Origin: Euptelea pleiosperma
Taxonomy: Eukaryota > Streptophyta > Magnoliopsida > Ranunculales > Eupteleaceae
Assembly: GCA_035048495.1 (NCBI GenBank)
Contig: CM068547.1
Span: forward strand, 29,953,913 to 30,017,912
DNA length: 64,000 nt
Direction of reading: 5' to 3'
Shown here: positions 49,501 through 58,044 of the stretch, piece after piece
Numbering within the stretch: position 1 is the stretch's first letter
Layout: the number at the start of each line of letters is the position of its first letter
The notes under the pieces: generated by a model
Database searches by the model: none
The model's input: only the letters and a program-made list of their open reading frames with translations
What the model was told of the DNA's origin: nothing
Position numbers and translations under genes: made by a program

Positions 49501-50148
49501 ACAAGTCAAGCAATGCCATGGAGAGAGAATGCAGACTGTATACTTGTTGATGGCGAGAATGAATCCAAGAGGGTGAAGAGGTGTTATGGTGAGATGTATA
49601 GCAATAATAGTTCTAGAGACCAGAATTTTTTGACTGATAGATTTCCATCCCAGATTCACAACCTGGGTCCCAGTTTCCATATCAAGGAGCAGAGACTTGA
49701 TGAGGTTTATAACGATATGGTGCCCCCGGTGAACCTGAGAACTACTGAAAGGTACTTCTTTCCCATCGATGTAGGCCCCATGAAGGACAGTAGACCAAAA
49801 GGCAATACCATACCATGGCAAGTACTTTCATCAGATGATGAGGATCAAGTGGAATCTGAGATCCCTAATCTAGAGCTTGCTTTAGGGGCCAAAAAGAGAC
49901 CACCAAAGCAGGAAATCCTGCCTTTGTTCGAGTTCGTAGACAAGAAAAATAACCAAGGCAAGCTACCAGATCCTCTGGCAAACAACAGGGATGATGATGT
50001 GTCGGCTTCTCTTTCTCTCTCTCTAGCCTTCCCCTTCTCAGATAAGGAAAAAACTGTGAAGCCTGTTTCAAAAACGGAGCAGCTCATGCCCGAGAGGCAC
50101 CATGTGAACACTTCACTCATCCTCTTTGGTGGCTTCGCAGACACTTAG
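29669..50148 (+). CDS. AIPP2: AIPP2/PAIPP2-like PHD finger chromatin protein, 11 coding exons
   Basis: Joined exons: 29669-29740, 30183-30260, 32179-33552, 40842-40927, 41052-41590, 41722-42246, 42374-43210, 43346-43573, 43674-43798, 43997-44445, 49042-50148. They total 5420 nt, one short of a whole number of codons because of a frame break in exon 7; otherwise about 1806 residues. Domain order: N-terminal CNVCxxxCxxC cysteine motif, long Ser-rich linker, C4HC3 PHD finger across exons 4-5, basic disordered linker, CX2CX4HX4C knuckle in exon 7, SPOC-like domain across exons 7-10, disordered tail ending in an LFGG motif. Known for the family: Arabidopsis AIPP2 and PAIPP2 bind unmodified H3K4 and act with BAH protein AIPP3/BDT1 and phosphatase CPL2 to repress transcription in the nucleus. 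Inferred: the same role here. Splice phases agree at every junction. Long introns 3 and 10 hold transposons. Family assignment is strong; choosing between AIPP2 and PAIPP2 is not possible. Confidence 0.9.
30183..30260 (+). CDS. AIPP2: AIPP2-like exon 2
   Basis: 26 codons, phase 0 at both ends. Acceptor is TTTTTAG at 30176-30182; donor is GTGAGA at 30261. It encodes [20 protein letters not shown], which I recognise as a conserved N-terminal block of this plant PHD family. The next intron is 1918 nt. Confidence 0.78.
30261..32178 (+). other. Intron 2 (1918 nt)
   Basis: No exon-like reading frame fits the family here. It holds a 74-bp tandem duplication (30955-31096) of a dispersed repeat and scattered MITE-like remains near 31140-31330. 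Confidence 0.7.
30955..31096. repeat. 74-bp tandem duplication in intron 2
   Basis: Two copies of a unit containing CTGAAATTTCTA and CTATCAAATGTGGACTTAAA, starting at 30966 and 31040. Related sequence occurs at about 800-1110, so the unit derives from a dispersed element. Confidence 0.75.
32179..33552 (+). CDS. AIPP2: AIPP2-like exon 3 (cysteine motif and Ser-rich linker)
   Basis: 458 codons, phase 0 at both ends; acceptor ATTAG|GAG and consensus donor GAT|GTAAGT. The open frame continues 128 nt past the donor, but that extension lacks family character. Near its start lies [17 protein letters not shown], a CX2CX3CX2C motif typical of the family and probably metal binding. The rest is low-complexity, Ser/Asp/Glu-rich and probably disordered. 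It ends VEDD, joining directly to VKVCDICG of the PHD finger. Confidence 0.92.
33713..34033. repeat. 154-bp tandem duplication just after exon 3
   Basis: The unit starting TAGTGGTTCA at 33713 recurs at 33867 with about 90 percent identity by eye. Each copy carries GCTCTCTTTGCGCAGTTTAT and AGGACCTTGTTCAAG. It lies inside intron 3. Confidence 0.8.
34530..34690 (-). mobile_element. RTE-like LINE 3' tail fragment
   Basis: A CAT/ATC microsatellite (34531-34571) is followed by a CGCCTTATCCCAACTATATG...AGTCGGC block. I recognise this from the 3' ends of plant RTE-type LINEs, which often end in microsatellites. It contains no coding sequence. Confidence 0.45.
34713..35057. mobile_element. hAT-like MITE in intron 3
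   Basis: Begins CAAGGTTTAAAATATCG and ends ATGAACCATG. The flanks GTTGAAGT and GTTATAGT match at six of eight bases. Inside, ATCG/GAAACGA motifs recur in inverted orientation. Its ends resemble the CAAGG...CCTTG family but its interior differs. Confidence 0.55.
35857..36303 (-). pseudogene. LINE C-terminal zf-RVT domain remnant
   Basis: A 148-residue open frame with [18 protein letters not shown] (CX2C...HX4HC) and [14 protein letters not shown], the hallmarks of the zinc-binding region that follows plant LINE reverse transcriptases. It is the 3' coding end of the same element. Confidence 0.85.
37033..38420 (-). pseudogene. LINE reverse transcriptase pseudogene
   Basis: In minus-strand order: pre-RT segment (38025-38420); [20 protein letters not shown] and [20 protein letters not shown] with DLEKAY (37720-38091); [15 protein letters not shown] (37492-37704); FADDSIFFL at about 37410-37437; and the [10 protein letters not shown] and [11 protein letters not shown] blocks (37033-37374). 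These are the usual non-LTR RT blocks in order. Frame changes separate the pieces, and TAG at 37438-37440 replaces the residue before FADD. Confidence 0.88.
40130..40267. repeat. Fragment with hAT-like right end
   Basis: Ends in TTTTAAACCTTG, like the right end of the CAAGG family, but the interior (GATGCAGACAAATTG...CAGTCAAGTTG) differs. A related stretch sits at about 39980-40060. The left end was not found. Confidence 0.35.
40842..40927 (+). CDS. AIPP2: AIPP2-like exon 4 (first half of PHD finger)
   Basis: 86 nt, entered in phase 0 and left after two bases of a Thr codon. Acceptor AAACAG, donor GTAAGC. It encodes [13 protein letters not shown]...[10 protein letters not shown]: the first four cysteines and the histidine of a C4HC3 PHD finger. 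It lies 7289 nt downstream of exon 3, beyond an intron filled with retroelement remains. Confidence 0.95.
41052..41590 (+). CDS. AIPP2: AIPP2-like exon 5 (second half of PHD finger, basic linker)
   Basis: The first base completes Thr, giving [20 protein letters not shown] and CK, which hold the last three zinc-binding cysteines and the PHD tryptophan. A Lys/Ser/Pro-rich disordered linker follows. Donor CGGG|GTAAAC leaves phase 1. The upstream intron is 124 nt. The frame runs past the donor for 14 codons before a stop, which is intron read-through. Confidence 0.94.
41722..42246 (+). CDS. AIPP2: AIPP2-like exon 6 (Ser/Lys-rich linker)
   Basis: Enters in phase 1, completing Gly, and reads [20 protein letters not shown], a conserved post-PHD block of the family; a KKEGL..SKSLSFR segment follows. 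It ends in phase 1 at TTGG|GTAGAA. An open frame continues through the 127-nt intron as a hydrophobic T-rich stretch, which is intron, not a membrane segment. Confidence 0.9.
42374..43210 (+). CDS. AIPP2: AIPP2-like exon 7 (CCHC knuckle; internal frame break)
   Basis: Acceptor GTTTAG at 42368-42373. The first frame encodes a Ser-rich segment and [17 protein letters not shown], a CX2CX4HX4C zinc knuckle. It then reads ARSQGTR and stops at 42772-42774. Family-like coding resumes one frame over ([19 protein letters not shown]...) and runs to IPEHEYIWQ at the end. Exon length is one base short of matching its flanking phases, as expected from a single-base loss near 42757-42760. An 86-nt intron at 42716-42801 (GT...AG) would also restore the frame, but its acceptor has no pyrimidine tract. 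Donor GTATGA at 43211. Confidence 0.82.
43346..43573 (+). CDS. AIPP2: AIPP2-like exon 8 (SPOC-like domain, part 1)
   Basis: The first base completes Gln of W-Q-G-G-F-E-V-Q. It encodes the conserved [20 protein letters not shown] block, then RSSMWPTQF and [13 protein letters not shown]. Acceptor GTGCAG at 43340-43345; donor GAGAG|GTTTGT. This begins the C-terminal globular domain of the AIPP2 family, described as SPOC-like. Confidence 0.95.
43674..43798 (+). CDS. AIPP2: AIPP2-like exon 9 (SPOC-like domain, part 2)
   Basis: The first base completes Ser, giving [11 protein letters not shown], then [20 protein letters not shown] and NQLPEKSQ. Acceptor GACACAG, donor CAGC|GTAAGA. It continues the SPOC-like fold with no break. 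Confidence 0.95.
43997..44445 (+). CDS. AIPP2: AIPP2-like exon 10 (end of SPOC-like domain, linker)
   Basis: Completes Arg, then [18 protein letters not shown], the signature end of the domain. A Ser-rich, probably disordered segment follows to ATG|GTAAAC. It ends in phase 0. The 4596-nt intron behind it carries the SMART element, a MITE and simple repeats. Confidence 0.93.
45157..45327. mobile_element. Short MITE with about 29-bp terminal inverted repeats
   Basis: Left end TTAGTATCGTCCTTGGGATG and right end CATCCTAAGGACGATACTAA are near-perfect inverted repeats, extending inward to CTGTAG/CTACAG. Superfamily is unclear because no target duplication could be set with confidence. Confidence 0.65.
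45350..45372. repeat. TC microsatellite
   Basis: About eleven TC dinucleotides just downstream of the 45157-45327 MITE in intron 10. Confidence 0.9.
45730..46022 (+). mobile_element. SMART/TRIM mini-LTR retroelement in intron 10
   Basis: Left LTR 45730-45848 (TGTTAACGGG...TTTAACA), then primer-binding site TGGTATCAGAGC (45849-45860, initiator-Met tRNA type), a short non-coding core, a purine-rich tract GCTGAGGGGGCG (45911-45922), and right LTR 45923-46022. Flanks ATAAT at 45725-45729 and 46023-46027 are a perfect 5-bp target duplication. The LTRs differ mainly by a 19-nt indel and a few substitutions. Total 293 bp. Known: SMART elements of about 290 bp often lie in or near genes. It has no coding capacity and would move only with proteins from other elements. 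Confidence 0.93.
48422..48520. repeat. 49-bp tandem duplication in intron 10
   Basis: ATATACTAAATATAAAGGAC begins at 48422 and again at 48471; each copy continues AATATCTTCATAATATCT. Two nearly identical copies. Confidence 0.85.
49042..50148 (+). CDS. AIPP2: AIPP2-like exon 11 (C-terminal tail and stop)
   Basis: Acceptor CTGCAG at 49036-49041; 368 codons plus TAG. The tail is charged and disordered. It contains a KRPYSASPE block, a [11 protein letters not shown] block, an acidic [11 protein letters not shown] patch, a [10 protein letters not shown] segment and the terminal [14 protein letters not shown]. Such endings are typical of this family's C terminus. Confidence 0.92.
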   Translation, partial: EEHRDPESKQEAEINPCSLVTRQNSSHSKGKTLPKHLDNTNCRQAGFPSSSTDRQDTGSGSFKVLPVSSSSLVREAGAVGSSEGEIQERMKCSRDEVELQEKMRDTETALKGDALRRNLVEKDSCLEFKSSRKRPYSASPEMGSQASGETSTSTSQAMPWRENADCILVDGENESKRVKRCYGEMYSNNSSRDQNFLTDRFPSQIHNLGPSFHIKEQRLDEVYNDMVPPVNLRTTERYFFPIDVGPMKDSRPKGNTIPWQVLSSDDEDQVESEIPNLELALGAKKRPPKQEILPLFEFVDKKNNQGKLPDPLANNRDDDVSASLSLSLAFPFSDKEKTVKPVSKTEQLMPERHHVNTSLILFGGFADT

Positions 50149-50650
50149 ATCGTCTGTGTCGCACACACTGTAAATTATGGCCTAACATGGCTGCCATCGT
50201 TGTATACCGGGTCATTGAGGATGATCTGCAATGGGTTCTATCTGAGAACCCATCTCCCATATGTTCATAACCATACAAAATCCGTTCATAATTTTTTTTT
50301 TTTTCCCTTTTCCTTTTCGTACTTTACTTTTGTTTTGACTGCATAGTCACGGCTGTTTGTATATAAAGAGAATGAAAGCCGCTGCAGTCTCTTAACCCCT
50401 AGTGGGACTGGCAAACAGATATGTGTGTAAGTCATGGGGATCCCTCCTGGTTTTCTTTCCTTTCCTTGATTTTCTTATTAGTATATAAATACTTTATCAA
50501 CGTTGAACTGCTTGTCACCAGGATGATACACTGTGAGAAGATGTTTACAGTTGTAAGAGCTGATAGGGAAGGAGTCAGTTTTCAGCCTGCCAGGAAGCCA
50601 AACTGTGAACCCGACTCTTTCTAATTAGCCAGCGCAAGGTTTGGTTGCTG
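50149..50650 (+). other. Probable 3' UTR of the AIPP2-like gene
   Basis: Follows the stop codon. It contains a T/pyrimidine-rich run at 50289-50330 but no clear AATAAA, so the 3' end is approximate. Confidence 0.35.
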
Positions 50651-51489
50651 TTACCGCCGCTGCTCTGGCTTACATTCCCTTGCATCTTATTTGCTGTTAA
50701 CAAGTTTGCTAAGATATAGAAGTAAAACTAGCATCATAATGATTGAAATTCCTGGGCTGATCTTAGACAAAAGGAGATGAATCTTTCTCTGAGATGTGAG
50801 GACAGAAAGTAGCGATTTCTGCCTCTGACATACATATGACGTGTGAGGGTGTGGGTAACCACCATTTGATGGATCCACCCAGGCGTTCTAAGACCAAAAA
50901 TGTTGATCGGATTGTATTATCCTGACCATCGTTGCTGTCATTTTCTTTTGGATGATCAGGGGATATTGTTACTGATCCAGAAAGCCTGTGGATGGTTAGA
51001 ATCAGATTGATTTTTTGTTATGGCGGTTCCTACTTATTGCCATCTGATGGTTGGGTTCCTACATCTCTGCATGGGTGCACCGGAGGCTGAATCCTTGCAG
51101 GGAGGAGAAGAGACCCTAAGAGGGTCGAATGCATTTATCTTTGGTTTACAACTACTTCTAGCCTGCTTGGTAAGTTGGTAATGTCGCTGGGTGTTGATAC
51201 AACCACTAGGCTTCAAATCCTGGCCAGACCAGCTTCCATGCTACTCCACTTACCCCCCACCTTGCCTACCCAAAAAAGAAAAACGAAAGGGCCATGCACT
51301 AATCTCTGAACAAGGTGAGACGGCAACTATAGAATCTGCTCCATTACATGTAACCGTGCCCAGTAACATGGTCATAGGGGACGTTTTACGATCTGGACAA
51401 GTTGACGAACTTAATCTGCTTGGAAAGAGAGACCATTGGTTGGGACGAAGTTTTGATTTTCGTTTGAATAAAAGAAAAGGGGGGGAGTT

Positions 51490-53332
51490 TTTTACATACC
51501 CCCCATGTTATCTTTGAGATTTGATATACCCTCCACAATTTGAAAAAGCTGAAATACACCCTTATGACTTGGTCCATTGTCATTTGATCAGTGTTGACCT
51601 GAGTTGACTATGCTATTGTTTGGGGGAGGGGGGTGTTGAGAAAAAATTAATCTGATTGTTCACTCTTTTAGCCACGTAACTTAAAATTTTCACCAATATA
51701 TATATATATATGCATGTGGGTAAAGTCCATTTTTTATGATTTGCTAATTTTCGTATGCAAGCATGTTACAAGGTTAGGGGTTGGAAAGTGTTAGGTCCAT
51801 GAAGTTGTAAAGTCTTGAGAGTGATTGTTTGATGATGAAGCAACTCATGATTAGACTGAAGCTATAATGAAGATTTAATGATACAGACATTTCTCAAAAT
51901 CACCAGAGTAATCCTAGGAAGACCTTGTTGACAATAGATGGATGACTTGGACACTGAATTGACATTAGAATATGTGAAATTCATTAGGTGGTGTTAAATG
52001 TGCTTTACCCGGACTTGTAGAGACTTGGGATGAAGTTAATAAGCTAAAAATATAATTTTAAATAAAGATCACGAGTCTGACAAAGTCGTTCGAACGAGCT
52101 GAAAGTTGTTCGAACGAATGTGCAACTCATTCAAACAACCTCAACAAAAATTGCATACATTCATCTCGGGAAATGGGAGTCAAACAACATGTAAAACTGG
52201 TTCGAACGACCTTGCAATTTTTCATTTCGAAAACTTGCCTAAAATTCAATTTTTCATTCTGAAAGTTTTCTAATCAATTTAGAACTCTTCTCTGTGATTT
52301 TAACTGGATGTGGTCTCGAGGTTTTTTCCATTTGGATTTTCCTCGTAAAAATCGTGTACCTTGTGTGACTGCTTTATTTGCTTTAATTTACTTTCGCTAG
52401 CCACAAGCATGTGATAGGAATTATATCACAACTCTGAATAGATTTTGAATAAATTAATTAAATTTTAATTAATAAAATAATTGGATCAAACCTATTCACC
52501 CCCCCTTCTAGGTCCTATAAATCATGAGACCACGTACTTTCAATGTGAAGTACTTCGACATGAAGCGTTAATTACAAGTGTAAAAAGCTCGACATATTTT
52601 TTTAAGCCTCAATGGGTGAGTCATATGCCTCACAAGCTTCTATCTTTTTAATAATCCTCAAGATGTTTTAGGGAACTCTCACTCAAGGTCCAAACCTCAA
52701 ATGGCTTTTAAAACACCAATTCTATCTTCATTGATTTTCCAAGATACTTGGCAAATAAACATTATTAGGAATTAACTTATCGACTCCCTGATTAGTACTA
52801 AAGAATAATACAAACATCCGTCTTGTAATAGGCTTCCATAGTCGTGCATATTTTGCTCATATTTCGTAAAAAAAAAAAAAAAATCAGACCTTGAGTCTAA
52901 AATCACTTATTTTCAGTGATATCCGAAAATTCATATCGTTTGGTAAAAAAAAATAATTCAGACTTGAATTTTCAAATATCATTGAAACTAAGTAGATTTT
53001 TTTTCAGTAGTCCCCCTTAGCTTTTCTTAAGTGGCAAATCACTTATTACAATAAGTGATGGAATCTTTAAAAGATTCTAAGATTCCTTCAATAAATACCC
53101 AATATGTCAATATAATTTTTTTTACAAAATTATATGAGTCCAGTCCAGCCTTTTACCCTATTTTTTTAGCAACAAATGTGTAGAAGAGTTTAAACAAAAT
53201 GCAAATTCTTAAACTATGACCAAAAAATTTAATATTTCTTTGCTATATTTTTATCAACAATTGCGTAGAAAAGTTTACAAATTTTAAAATATCCTCAATA
53301 TGGGCCTTATCAATGTTGAAGATGGACAACAA
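51490..53332. other. No gene seen
   Basis: A CATACCCCCCATGTTATCTT stretch near 51500 looks like a single MULE-type arm. GTTCGAACGA motifs recur at 52080-52220, and a TTCAGAC/CAGACTTGAA region at 52880-53060 may be a decayed MITE. Confidence 0.45.
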
Positions 53333-53640
53333 TATGGGCCACGTGGCACACTCTTAGAGACCACTGACAGTATGGATGTTTGGCTCATCCTTAGATGGAC
53401 TTACATTCCAACATTCAATCTGATTAGTCATTTATATGCCTTGGAGTAGTGTCTTTTCTATTGTTGTTAACTGTGGATTTTGAGTATTATTTGGGGTACT
53501 CAGAGTCCAAGGTTAGAAATCACTAATCATGCTATTTTTGGCATGAAGATCTACCTAGGGATGGGCCAAACATCCATACGGTCGGTAGTCTCTAAGAGTG
53601 TGCCATGTGTCCTACATAATCATCATTATCAACGCATCAA
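53333..53640. mobile_element. Foldback MITE copy
   Basis: Same arms as 28676-28984: GTATGGATGTTTGGCTCATC, then TAGAAATCACTAATCATGCT and GGGCCAAACATCCATACGG. A partial second right arm lies at 53706-53845. Confidence 0.75.
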
Positions 53641-53705
53641 AGTTTTGCCCTAAATGTTTGAAGCACATTTCATTGCCAGCCCCGGTTTTGGCTTTATAAT
53701 AGTAG

Positions 53706-53845
53706 GGGTACTCATAGCCAAAGGTTAGAAATCACTAATCATGCTATTTTTGGCATGTAGGTCTACTACCTAGGGATGGGCCAAACATCCATACGGTCGG
53801 TAGTCTCTAAGACTATATGCCATGTGTCCCACACAGTCGTATGGC
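53706..53845. repeat. Duplicated right arm of the foldback MITE
   Basis: Repeats 53496-53620 (CTAATCATGCTATTTTTGGC, GGTCGGTAGTCTCTAAGA) at high identity with an offset of about 210 bp, indicating local duplication. Confidence 0.75.
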
Positions 53846-54334
53846 ATCTTTCTCTTCTCGTCTCTTCTTTCCGTCTTAATTTTAAGCATTCCAAGGTTAT
53901 ATTTGTACCAATATATGTGTCCCAAAGTCCACGACTCATGAGACGAGGTCAAATGTGACAACATGCTAGTTTTCAGACCTTTCTAGTTTGTGTTTACCAA
54001 ATAGATTTAACACTTATTTTCAGACCTCAACAATTTTTTCTCAGACAGTTTTACCAAATGATTTACTTTATTATACATTCAACACTTTAAGATGTTAGGT
54101 CTTATATTCAGCACTTTAAGATATAGGACTTTAAAATAAGTTCTACCAATTGCTACCATAATCTCATGAAGGAGCCATTGTCATTGTTACTGTGCCACTT
54201 GTTAAAATCGGGCTTGCTTACCTAAGATTCGATCTTGGTACCAGTTCATAATGAGCAAAGTCGAATCACAAGCCTATTGTTTAGCAAATTCAAAGAAGCA
54301 ATCCGAGAAATTAAAAATGTCGAAATAACAATAA

Positions 54335-54490
54335 GGGGGTGTTTGGTTAGCCATTTTTAGACTTCGAAAAATCTTTATTTTTTTCCACAAAAAGACTTTT
54401 TCCAAAATCATAGATTGTTTGGATTACCATTTTTTTTAAAAGTATTTATTATATATTTTTCAAGCCAAAAAGTCTTTTTTGACCATCCAT
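54335..54490. mobile_element. Left half of a Tourist-like MITE
   Basis: GGGGGTGTTTGGTTAGCCAT follows TAA and resembles the left end at 57496. It breaks off near 54490 with no right end. Confidence 0.65.
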
Positions 54491-55011
54491 GCATGTAGAT
54501 TTTATTTACCCATGTTGTCGAGCAAGTAAGTGGCCCCGCAGAAAACATTCACACACGCAAATATGCGGAAAACGTTGTTTGCATGGGTGTATGTTTATTT
54601 GCCTAATTTGCAATTTTGCAATTTTGCACACACAATCCAACCTGAGCTTGACCTAAGTCCAAGCTTGGGCTAAATAGGTACGTTCCAATTAGGAAGATTT
54701 TAATCAATTCCAACAGGTTGGACCCATTGCCTATTAATTAGGATCAGGCCTGTCGGGTAGTCAAGTAGGCATTGAAAGCCCAAGCAATATCAATTGTGTG
54801 GGTGTTGATACTACGACCTGGGTTCAATATCCACATGCACGCTCACGCGCAAGTATGTGTGTGTTTGTGTGTATCTGTCTGGAGCTACACCCATTTCTTA
54901 CATCCGACGGCGGGACCCACATGGATATTATGTTGGCTGACATTTCTAGTCTTATGAAAAGTGGATTATAGATTGAAATATTTTGAACCATCCATTTTAT
55001 AATTAATTTTA

Positions 55012-56396
55012 GGGTAATTTAGTATTACCCCCTCGTATACAAAAGTAATTTGTTCTACCCCTTCTACTTCCCTTTGACTAACTCCCACCGTTTTTCACTC
55101 ACACGTATCCGTGCCAACTAATGCAAAAAGACGTTTTAGCCCTTATCTTCTTTAACCGACACCCCCACCGACCCCACCATCGCCCTTATCGTAATCTTAT
55201 TGGGAGTATCCCTTCTGAAATCAGAAACATGCTTAGTCTTCCTCCATCCATTGGGATCATGGTGCCCGACATCAGAGATCTCAATGATTCTCTCATTGTC
55301 TCCAAAAATCAGTTGAACATTGATCCATGCACCGATCACTTACCTGATTGCCTTGATGATTATGCCGGATTTTCTGATCACACCACCAGCTTTAATGTTG
55401 TGGCAGAGTTTTCGATAACTAGTTGATATAGTAGCAGAGAAGTTGTGGTATTTCAATAAACAACCACCCACGTCGCGGTGGCGGTGGTGACTATTGTTAT
55501 TGTTGTAATGGTGGTGCTTGGGTTTGGTCCTTGCTGGGGTTTGCAACAATGACACTTCCTGCATCTGTCCACTAGGTTTCCATGAAGTGGGAAGTAATAT
55601 TGGTGACGAAGATAAAGTCTGCGAACGAAAAATACCCCTCAAATTCACAAACCCAGAAGACAGCAAAGTCTTCCGGCTGGATTACGTCCAACTTCACAGA
55701 CAGGTCAAACCATACTGAGATAGAAGCTCTGAATTTCACAACTTGCGAGTCTAGATGGCTTGCCAATCCCAGATGCCTCGATTTTGTCTTCTAATTTATT
55801 GAAATTTGAAAATCGATACTGTGCGCACCAACTAGACAGCCTAATTTTTCGGTACTGGTCTCTGGGTCCGAAACTGCAATGTTCCTCCGGGGAACATTGA
55901 TCCATGCGCTGGTTTATAATGGTTTGATTGACTGTTTTTTTTTTCAAACAAAGAGGAGTTGTGTAGGAAAAAATAGTGCGTTCAGGAAGAAAGAGAGAAG
56001 AAATGGAGGAAGTATTTGAAACTATGAAGATCTGAATTGGGTTTTTGAGCCATAAAGTTTTTTAAGATGTGAGTTGGGGGTCTCAGAGGACCCCAAAAAA
56101 GCGCGAAAAACACTAAATTTTATTTTTTCGACCCCATGGATGTGAACTTTCATTGAAGAAACAAGAACACAGCGTCTCAGATGACCCAAAAAAAAATCAC
56201 GAAAAACTAAGTTAACAGAAAGATGAAGTGGTGGAGAAAATGATAAGGGTAAAACGGTCTTATAGCATTAGCTATGACGGACACTCGTGAGTAAAAAACA
56301 GTGGAACATGGTCAAAGGGGGTCATGCGGCAAATTGAAAGTATAAGGGGGTAGTACAAATTTCTTTTGAATATGAAGGGTTAATACTAAATTACCT
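55012..56396. mobile_element. MULE with long TIRs and captured host-gene fragment (Pack-MULE candidate)
   Basis: Terminal inverted repeats of about 145-160 bp: left from GGGTAATTTAGTATTACCCC, right ending TAATACTAAATTACCT; matching arms reach about 55155 and 56235. TTAATTTTA flanks at 55003-55011 and 56397-56405 form a perfect 9-bp duplication. The interior has no transposase but carries sequence resembling the S-domain receptor kinase PAN region (about 55510-55910). A MULE carrying host-gene sequence is by definition a Pack-MULE. The element structure is secure; the source of the captured sequence is less so. Confidence 0.85.
55510..55910 (+). pseudogene. Captured S-domain receptor kinase (SD3-1-like) ectodomain fragment
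   Basis: Pieces in two frames: NNDTSCICPLGFHEVG and CERKIPL...VFRLDYVQ; then FTDRSNHTEIEALNFTTCES and NPRCLDFVF; after a stop, KFENRYCAHQLDSLIF. Order and cysteine pattern resemble the EGF/PAN region of G-type lectin (S-domain) receptor-like kinases, in which CERKIP...RLDYV precedes the PAN domain. There is no kinase or lectin domain, and frame breaks plus a TAA after DFVF make it non-functional. Assignment rests on remembered family motifs. Confidence 0.55.
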
Positions 56397-56624
56397 TTAA
56401 TTTTAACTCCACATTTGATAGGGTTAGAAGTTTCAGAAAGTGCCGATTTTTCGTGAAGATGTTCTTCATGGTAACAGATCATCCCCACCTAAAACCACCC
56501 TTAACTCGTCCATGTGTGAGTCCCACAGCCATTAGTCATTATATTAGTTACAAAAGCATTAGTCAACTTATCCCGATAACGCCTAAATATATCTGTAAGA
56601 TACAACCCTACCTAAATATTTTTG

Positions 56625-56900
56625 GCCAATCCCTAGGTGGACCCACAAACCAAAAATTAGCCTCATTAGTGATTTCTAGGCGATGGATTGGAATTATTTT
56701 TATGGATTGATTTTAAGGTTGGGAATTCGAGCATTATTGACCATTATTTGAGGTACAAAGATCCAAAGGTTTGAAATCACTAATCGAGCTGATTTTTTGT
56801 TTGTAGGTCCACCTAGGGATTGGAAAAAACATCCATACGGTCAGAGTCCTCTAGGAGTGTGCCACGTGACTCATATTGCTTGCTGTCATCGACCTCGATG
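56625..56900. mobile_element. Foldback MITE copy
   Basis: CCAATCCCTAGGTGGACCCA...CTCATTAGTGATTTCTAGG pairs with GAAATCACTAATCGAGCTGA...GTCCACCTAGGGATTGG. Confidence 0.7.
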
Positions 56901-57490
56901 ACAGGACCCTATCATCAAAGTTTTACTCCTGGCATTACCTCAGGAACGCTCTATAATGTTCTTTTCCGTCTGGGGCTATGTGGCTCGATCTCAACACGAG
57001 GATGGCATCAGTTGTTGATGACCTCCAGGATACACATAACACAAATTTCAATGACCATCAACGATCTCAATCCTAAGGAGGACGTCCTCCCGAGATAGAC
57101 TATTAATTTCATCCCATCTTTTGCATTTCGCCTACGGGCATTTTTACAAGTGGTTCTGATATGCAACGGTGATTTACGCCGGACCAATAGAGGCGGATGA
57201 ACCAAAGTGAGAGAGCCTTGGGCTAATCGAGACAAACAACACGTCATCGATACAACTATAGGTTGGCTTTCCAACAATACCCCTCGAAAATCACTAAATT
57301 CTTATACTTCGCCCAACATTAAGGTTAAGGGGGCGAGGCTTTTCTGGACGGGCCGTCCAGAATATATCTAAGTTTAGATTAGCTGTATTCGATTTCTTAA
57401 TGTGGCAGTTGGAACTGGGGCCCCGAGTCCATTTTTGGTCACCGAAGTTGTTACCCATCTCAATCACTAGAGCCTCTACACTTTGACAAG
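56901..57490. other. No gene assigned
   Basis: Less repetitive and higher GC than its surroundings, with open frames on both strands (56820-57098 +, 57008-57277 -). Neither shows a recognisable domain. A decayed exon or a captured fragment is possible. Confidence 0.35.
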
Positions 57491-57495
57491 ATTAA

Positions 57496-57884
57496 GGGGG
57501 TGTTTGGATCACCATTTTTTCAACAAAAAAAAATATTTTTTTAAAAAATGACTTTTTTGAAAATGTGTTTTTCTTGAAAAGGTCATTTGGATCATCATTA
57601 TTGCAAAATGTCTTTATCTTCTTTTAGTTGGCCCCACCAATATAATGCATTTATTTTTGGAAGGGGACTTTTACCAAAAACTGTTATTTTCAAAAGTCTT
57701 TTTTACTTGAAAAACAGCTTTTAGCTATTTTTTTATAAAAAGATTTTTGGCTCAAAAAATATATTTTTATGGAATAAATACTTTTCAAAAATTGGCCATC
57801 CAAACAATCTATTCTTTTGGAAAAAGAATTTTTTTGTGGAAAAAAGACATTTTCAAGTCTAAAAATGGCAATCCAAACACCCCC
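57496..57884. mobile_element. Tourist-like MITE (TAA target duplication)
   Basis: GGGGGTGTTTGGATCACCAT at the left and ATGGCAATCCAAACACCCCC at the right are inverted. TAA at 57493-57495 and 57885-57887. Much of the 389 bp folds back on itself. Confidence 0.9.
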
Positions 57885-58044
57885 TAATTTTTAAAAAATT
57901 TATAATATGGTTTATTATGAGTATGTGTCAATTTTAAAAAGTTTAAATTTAAAAAAAAAAAAGTAAATATGATTTATTACGAGTACGTGTCAAGTGTAGA
58001 TAATGAATGAGATGGGCCAAAAATGGACTCTTGGGTTGGCAGCC

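Noticed and set aside
55170..55260. LRR-like peptide IGSIPSEIRNMLSLP suggesting a leucine-rich repeat gene
   Set aside because: One isolated match with no further repeats, inside the MULE; too little to call a captured LRR gene.
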